From the NCBI GenBank assembly GCA_002700285.1, contig PACT01000039.1, forward strand, positions 44,965 through 108,964: a DNA stretch of 64,000 nucleotides, read 5' to 3'. Shown one piece after another: positions 61,055 through 64,000 of this stretch. Positions within the stretch are counted from its first letter, which is position 1. Each line of letters begins with the position of its first letter. The notes under the pieces were generated by a model that searched no databases, had not been told where the DNA came from, and was given only the letters and a program-made list of their open reading frames with translations. The translations under genes and the position numbers were made by a program. This stretch comes from Crocinitomicaceae bacterium. Lineage in GTDB: Bacteria; Bacteroidota; Bacteroidia; Flavobacteriales_D; Sanyastnellaceae.

Positions 61055-63514
61055 ATGAAATTAATATTCAGGCATTTAATTGTGGCAATTGCAGTTATGA
61101 CCATCCCTTTTATGGGACAGAGTCAATGCAACACAACTGTGAGTTTTGATGTGACGCTTGGAGGGGGACAGAGCACAAGCCAAAACATGTTCTTAACAGG
61201 AACGCTCACACAAATACAGTTTAACCTTAATTTCTCTGCAGGTGGTGGTGAATGGCCTGCGGATATGATTGCAGTCATTACTGGTGCAAACGGAAACTGC
61301 ATGGCCGGTGAAGGATATAACATTAACCCGCCTTCAACATGTTATGATATTGATTTCCCCACAAGCTGGACCTCTAGTGCAAATGGATTTTACACTTATA
61401 CAGTGAGTGCCGTGGCTGCTGGAATCAGCGGAGATGGAACATGGTTTTTTGATTTGCAAAATGGATGGAACTTCGGCACTGCCAGTGCAAATTATGATTT
61501 AGACATTATATTATTTGGCGTATGTGATCAAGGGGATTGCATGGACCCGTTAGCATGTAATTTCAACCCAGATGCTTCATTTGAAGACAACTCATTTTGT
61601 GAATACCCTTCCTTCGGATATGATTGTTTCGGAGATTGTATTACCGACACTGATTCTGATGGGATTTGTGACATGTTTGAAATCGGAGGATGTACAGATG
61701 TCTTTGCGTGTAATTTTATGATTCTCGCAACAGATAATGATGGATCATGTGCATATGCAAATAGTGATGAAGACTGCAACGGCAACAACCTCCTTCCAAC
61801 TTTCAACAATGCTCCTGATGACATGGATGTCACCTGTTCAAACGTCCCCTCCCCGCCTACTGTATATGCGAGTATCTCTTCTTTCGCTTCTGAGTTTGAG
61901 GAACAACACAACCCCGATGGGAATTGTTATGCCGCAGAATGGACCGTAACTGTTGAGATGGATGAAACGACAATCGAGGGAAGTTGCCCTGGCAATTACA
62001 CGATTATTCGTCACTGGCTTGGCACAGACTGCATGGACAGGCAGGTTGAATATTCTCAAACGATTAACGTCATTGACAATACGCCTCCATCCTTTGTCGG
62101 AGGAACGGCGCCTATTTCGACCACGTGCCCGATCCTTCCTGAATTCGAAAACGCTGTGGCCCAAGATGCTTGCAGCTCCCCGGTGACCTATGATATTGAT
62201 GAAGAGTCGATTCTAATGGGTGAGTGTGAAGGACGATATTCTATATATCGTTTGGTGACAGCCACTGATGCTTGTGGAAACAGCGCTACGGTAGAACAGG
62301 TCATTGAAGTCAATGACGAAAGTGGACCGATTTGGACTGAGTTACTGCCCGAACAAGTCATCTCATCGTCTATTGAAACTGAAGATTTCGGGATGCCCTT
62401 CGCTGAGGACTTATGCAGTGGGGTAAATATCGAACTCGTTTCAGAATTGGGACCAGGCACGTGCCCTCTTGCAGTTGAGCTGACACGCACATTTATTGCA
62501 ACAGATGAATGTGGCAACGAAAGTGTTCCTTTCGTTCAAATCGTGAATGAAGATACCGATTTGGTGACTTATGTAGAATCAACATCAGATGCGCTTTGTT
62601 CCTATTCTAGTGATGGGTCTGTCGATATTTTTGTAACAGGCGCGGTCCCTCCCTATGACATTTATTTCGGAAACTACGATCCAAGTTCTCTTCCAGAAGG
62701 TGAATATTCTGTATCTGTCAGCGATGACAACCTTTGCGCGACGACGCTTGAATTCAGCATCTTCGCTCCCCCTGCCATTCAACTTTCATTAGAAAGCACT
62801 GAGCCCAACTGTACAGAGCCCAATTCAGGTACGGTTACAGCATCTGCTGCTGGCGGAACTGGAGAACTCACATTTGATTGGGACGGAATTGATCCGCTCT
62901 CTGTTTCTGGTGGAGATTACAGCATTTCTGTTGAGGATGAAAATGGCTGTACCGTTTCCGAAGAAATCACCGTCAATTCAGCTGTCATTCCTGTAGAAGG
63001 TGAAATAGATGGGTATACAGAAGTCATGTTTGGAGATTCTAGCGTGTACGAATATTCATATACGGCTGGAAGTTCCTACGAATGGACCTTCTCGGGTGCT
63101 GACTCCTTAGTGGTGTCGGATATTTTTGCAATATCCCTGCTTTGGGCAACTGAAGGACCTGGATTTGTATGTGTACAAGAAACGAACGCCTTCGGGTGCA
63201 TCGGAGAGCAAGTATGCATAGAGATAAACGTCTCAGTGGGCTTAGAAGAGCTCATAAACGAAGATAGCGATCTTACAGATGGGTTGTTTGCATTCCCCAA
63301 TCCAAGTACGGGCCAATTCACTTGCAAACTTCCAAAAGTACTGATGGGTACTTCTGATTGGAGACTCATTGACATGAGAGGATCTGTAGCAGCTCGTGGC
63401 GTACTTATCGCCACAGAAGCTCGTCTCCACGAATTCAACTTCTCTGACATCGTTGCAGGTAACTATCTACTTCTGATCGGAGACAAAGCTACTGCAGTTC
63501 AAATTGAACGTTAA
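61055..63514 (+). CDS. Secreted protein with HYR-like and SprB-like repeats and T9SS type A domain
   Basis: 819 residues with a signal peptide (MTIPFMGQSQ). Residues 25-160 form a proprotein-convertase-P-like or beta-jelly-roll region. CMDPLACNFNPDA and CTDVFACNF units with a TSP3-like DTDSDGICD piece follow. HYR-like beta repeats come next (VIDNTPPSFVGG, VNDESGPIWTELLP), then two SprB-like repeats (SDGSVDIFVTGAVPPYDIYFG, SGTVTASAAGGTGELTFDWDG). The last 80 residues are a T9SS type A sorting domain (AFPNPSTGQFTCKLP, LIDMRGSVAARG, GNYLLLIGDKATAVQ). SprB-like repeats are known from gliding adhesins, so surface adhesion is a reasonable guess. Confidence 0.87.
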   Translation: MKLIFRHLIVAIAVMTIPFMGQSQCNTTVSFDVTLGGGQSTSQNMFLTGTLTQIQFNLNFSAGGGEWPADMIAVITGANGNCMAGEGYNINPPSTCYDIDFPTSWTSSANGFYTYTVSAVAAGISGDGTWFFDLQNGWNFGTASANYDLDIILFGVCDQGDCMDPLACNFNPDASFEDNSFCEYPSFGYDCFGDCITDTDSDGICDMFEIGGCTDVFACNFMILATDNDGSCAYANSDEDCNGNNLLPTFNNAPDDMDVTCSNVPSPPTVYASISSFASEFEEQHNPDGNCYAAEWTVTVEMDETTIEGSCPGNYTIIRHWLGTDCMDRQVEYSQTINVIDNTPPSFVGGTAPISTTCPILPEFENAVAQDACSSPVTYDIDEESILMGECEGRYSIYRLVTATDACGNSATVEQVIEVNDESGPIWTELLPEQVISSSIETEDFGMPFAEDLCSGVNIELVSELGPGTCPLAVELTRTFIATDECGNESVPFVQIVNEDTDLVTYVESTSDALCSYSSDGSVDIFVTGAVPPYDIYFGNYDPSSLPEGEYSVSVSDDNLCATTLEFSIFAPPAIQLSLESTEPNCTEPNSGTVTASAAGGTGELTFDWDGIDPLSVSGGDYSISVEDENGCTVSEEITVNSAVIPVEGEIDGYTEVMFGDSSVYEYSYTAGSSYEWTFSGADSLVVSDIFAISLLWATEGPGFVCVQETNAFGCIGEQVCIEINVSVGLEELINEDSDLTDGLFAFPNPSTGQFTCKLPKVLMGTSDWRLIDMRGSVAARGVLIATEARLHEFNFSDIVAGNYLLLIGDKATAVQIER

Positions 63515-63590
63515 CAGCCCCATCACTCCACGCACTCACCCACGGCTCGTGATTTGCTAACGCGCGACTGCGCCGCTATAATTAAAATTT

Positions 63591-63670
63591 TTAATCCCGG
63601 ACGCAACGAGCAGAAAAGCCGACATCTCGATAGTCGTCGAATCGGTAGACATTGGCGCCGTTACTGTTAA
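63591..63670 (-). pseudogene. Orphan C-terminal fragment of a FISUMP-like domain
   Basis: On the minus strand, directly after the stop of the partial FISUMP gene and in a different frame, a stop-terminated reading gives INSNGANVYRFDD then YRDVGFSARCVRD. GFSARCVRD is the typical end of FISUMP/FGE-like domains and parallels GYSVRCVKG in the neighbouring gene. No start codon or upstream domain is attached. The local composition is clearly more GC-rich than the flanks. A decayed paralogue, or the old 3' end of the neighbour before it gained its Asp/Cys tail, would explain it. Confidence 0.45.
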
Positions 63671-64000
63671 TCTTCTTCTTCGTCACAAATCCCATCACCA
63701 TCATCATCATATTCACATTCTCCGCCACATACACCAATGGCGTCTGAAATACAGTCGTCCACGGAATCGCAGATACCGTCTTCGTCTACATCAAGATCGA
63801 TGCACCAGCAATCGCAGCATGTGGGACGGATTTCACAACCCTTAACACAACGGACCGAATAGCCCGCAAATTTTTCAGAGGCCCTAACGTCAACAATATC
63901 ATCAACATCATTTAATAGGTTAAAACTTTCATTAACCCTTGCAATCATACCTACTTCGTTACCACTCTGATACTCCGGGTAATTCCAGGCTCCCCAGGCT
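63667..64000 (-). CDS. FISUMP-domain protein, C-terminal part (5' end outside window)
   Basis: The reading is open to the right edge, so the N-terminus is missing; the first in-window ATG (63948) is internal. Translation from the edge reads AWGAWNYPEYQSGNEVG, then NESFNLLNDVDDI and KFAGYSVRCVKG, the end of a Fibrobacter succinogenes major-paralogous-type (FISUMP) domain. After this comes a Cys cluster (CEIRPTCCDCWC) and an Asp-rich TSP3-like segment (DVDEDGICDSVDDC, DDDGDGICDEEED). These are usual for secreted, calcium-stabilised surface proteins of Bacteroidota. The role is unknown. Confidence 0.72.
   Translation of the reverse strand, partial: AWGAWNYPEYQSGNEVGMIARVNESFNLLNDVDDIVDVRASEKFAGYSVRCVKGCEIRPTCCDCWCIDLDVDEDGICDSVDDCISDAIGVCGGECEYDDDGDGICDEEED

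Noticed and set aside
61528..62517. Several minus-strand frames antisense to the SprB-repeat protein
   Set aside because: They overlap a long gene with clear signal peptide and sorting domain and show no domain of their own.
63500..64000. Diversity-generating retroelement at the right edge
   Set aside because: No reverse transcriptase, template repeat or accessory gene is visible in the window; only a FISUMP-type C-terminus is seen, so it is kept as a question and not called as a feature.

Overview
The window is a 64 kb piece of a chromosome from a Bacteroidota bacterium, most likely a marine Flavobacteriales (Cryomorphaceae/Schleiferiaceae-like) lineage. This rests on T9SS-type C-terminal sorting domains, SprB-like, CTD..ACNYD and dockerin-like repeats on secreted proteins, a 289-residue primary sigma factor without region 1.1, GWxTD, DUF6913 and FISUMP families, a split transketolase, and -7 promoter boxes of the Bacteroidota form TAnnTTTG. 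Base composition is moderately AT-rich. No phage, IS element, CRISPR array or rRNA gene is visible.

Layout. 1-9 kb: 3' end of rpsA with a long Lys/Ala/Pro tail, pyrR-pyrB, a STAS protein, a T9SS-exported protein, RNase Z, an orphan LuxR-type regulator, ilvE, a lipoprotein, DUF6913-dapA. 9-21 kb: the two halves of a split transketolase with a von Willebrand A gene between them, ychF, a DUF4440-like secreted protein, a rhomboid protease, ftsB/divIC, clpC, gyrA, a TPR protein. 21.8-34.7 kb: tRNA-Ser(TGA), GWxTD protein, glycosyltransferase, ComEC-like protein, HMG-CoA lyase, ZIP transporter, methyltransferase, a siaB-siaC pair convergent with a TerB/FHA-like/ABCG fusion transporter, and a beta-helix lipoprotein. 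34.7-49.7 kb: the housekeeping genes rpoD, pnp, rpsO and accD, a BamA-like protein head-to-head with a TrmH methyltransferase, an acyltransferase, a DEAD-box helicase, a beta-oxidation pair (3-hydroxyacyl-CoA dehydrogenase and thiolase) flanking an NlpC/P60 peptidase, a possible structured small RNA, and a degenerate pseudouridine synthase. 49.8-64 kb: an exoprotein island interrupted only by yebC. It holds a BNR/sortilin-like protein, an FG-GAP/ASPIC protein, a trypsin-like protease, a MopE-motif protein, a cupredoxin protein, a T9SS protein with SprB-like repeats, and the end of a FISUMP protein.

Common themes. At least nine genes have a TAnnTTTG-like box placed exactly four bases before the start codon, which points to widespread leaderless mRNAs and explains GTG starts and one apparent ATC start (pyrR). 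Five neighbouring exoproteins end in a dockerin-like module, four of them as a Cys-framed double repeat, instead of the classical T9SS type A domain carried by two others. This suggests two parallel surface-targeting or anchoring tags. No single complete new defence or mobile system is visible. The most unusual items are the leaderless promoter geometry, the dockerin-like tail family, the possible small RNA at 48.4 kb, the pseudouridine synthase without its catalytic Asp, and a second, orphan FISUMP-like C-terminus at the right edge.
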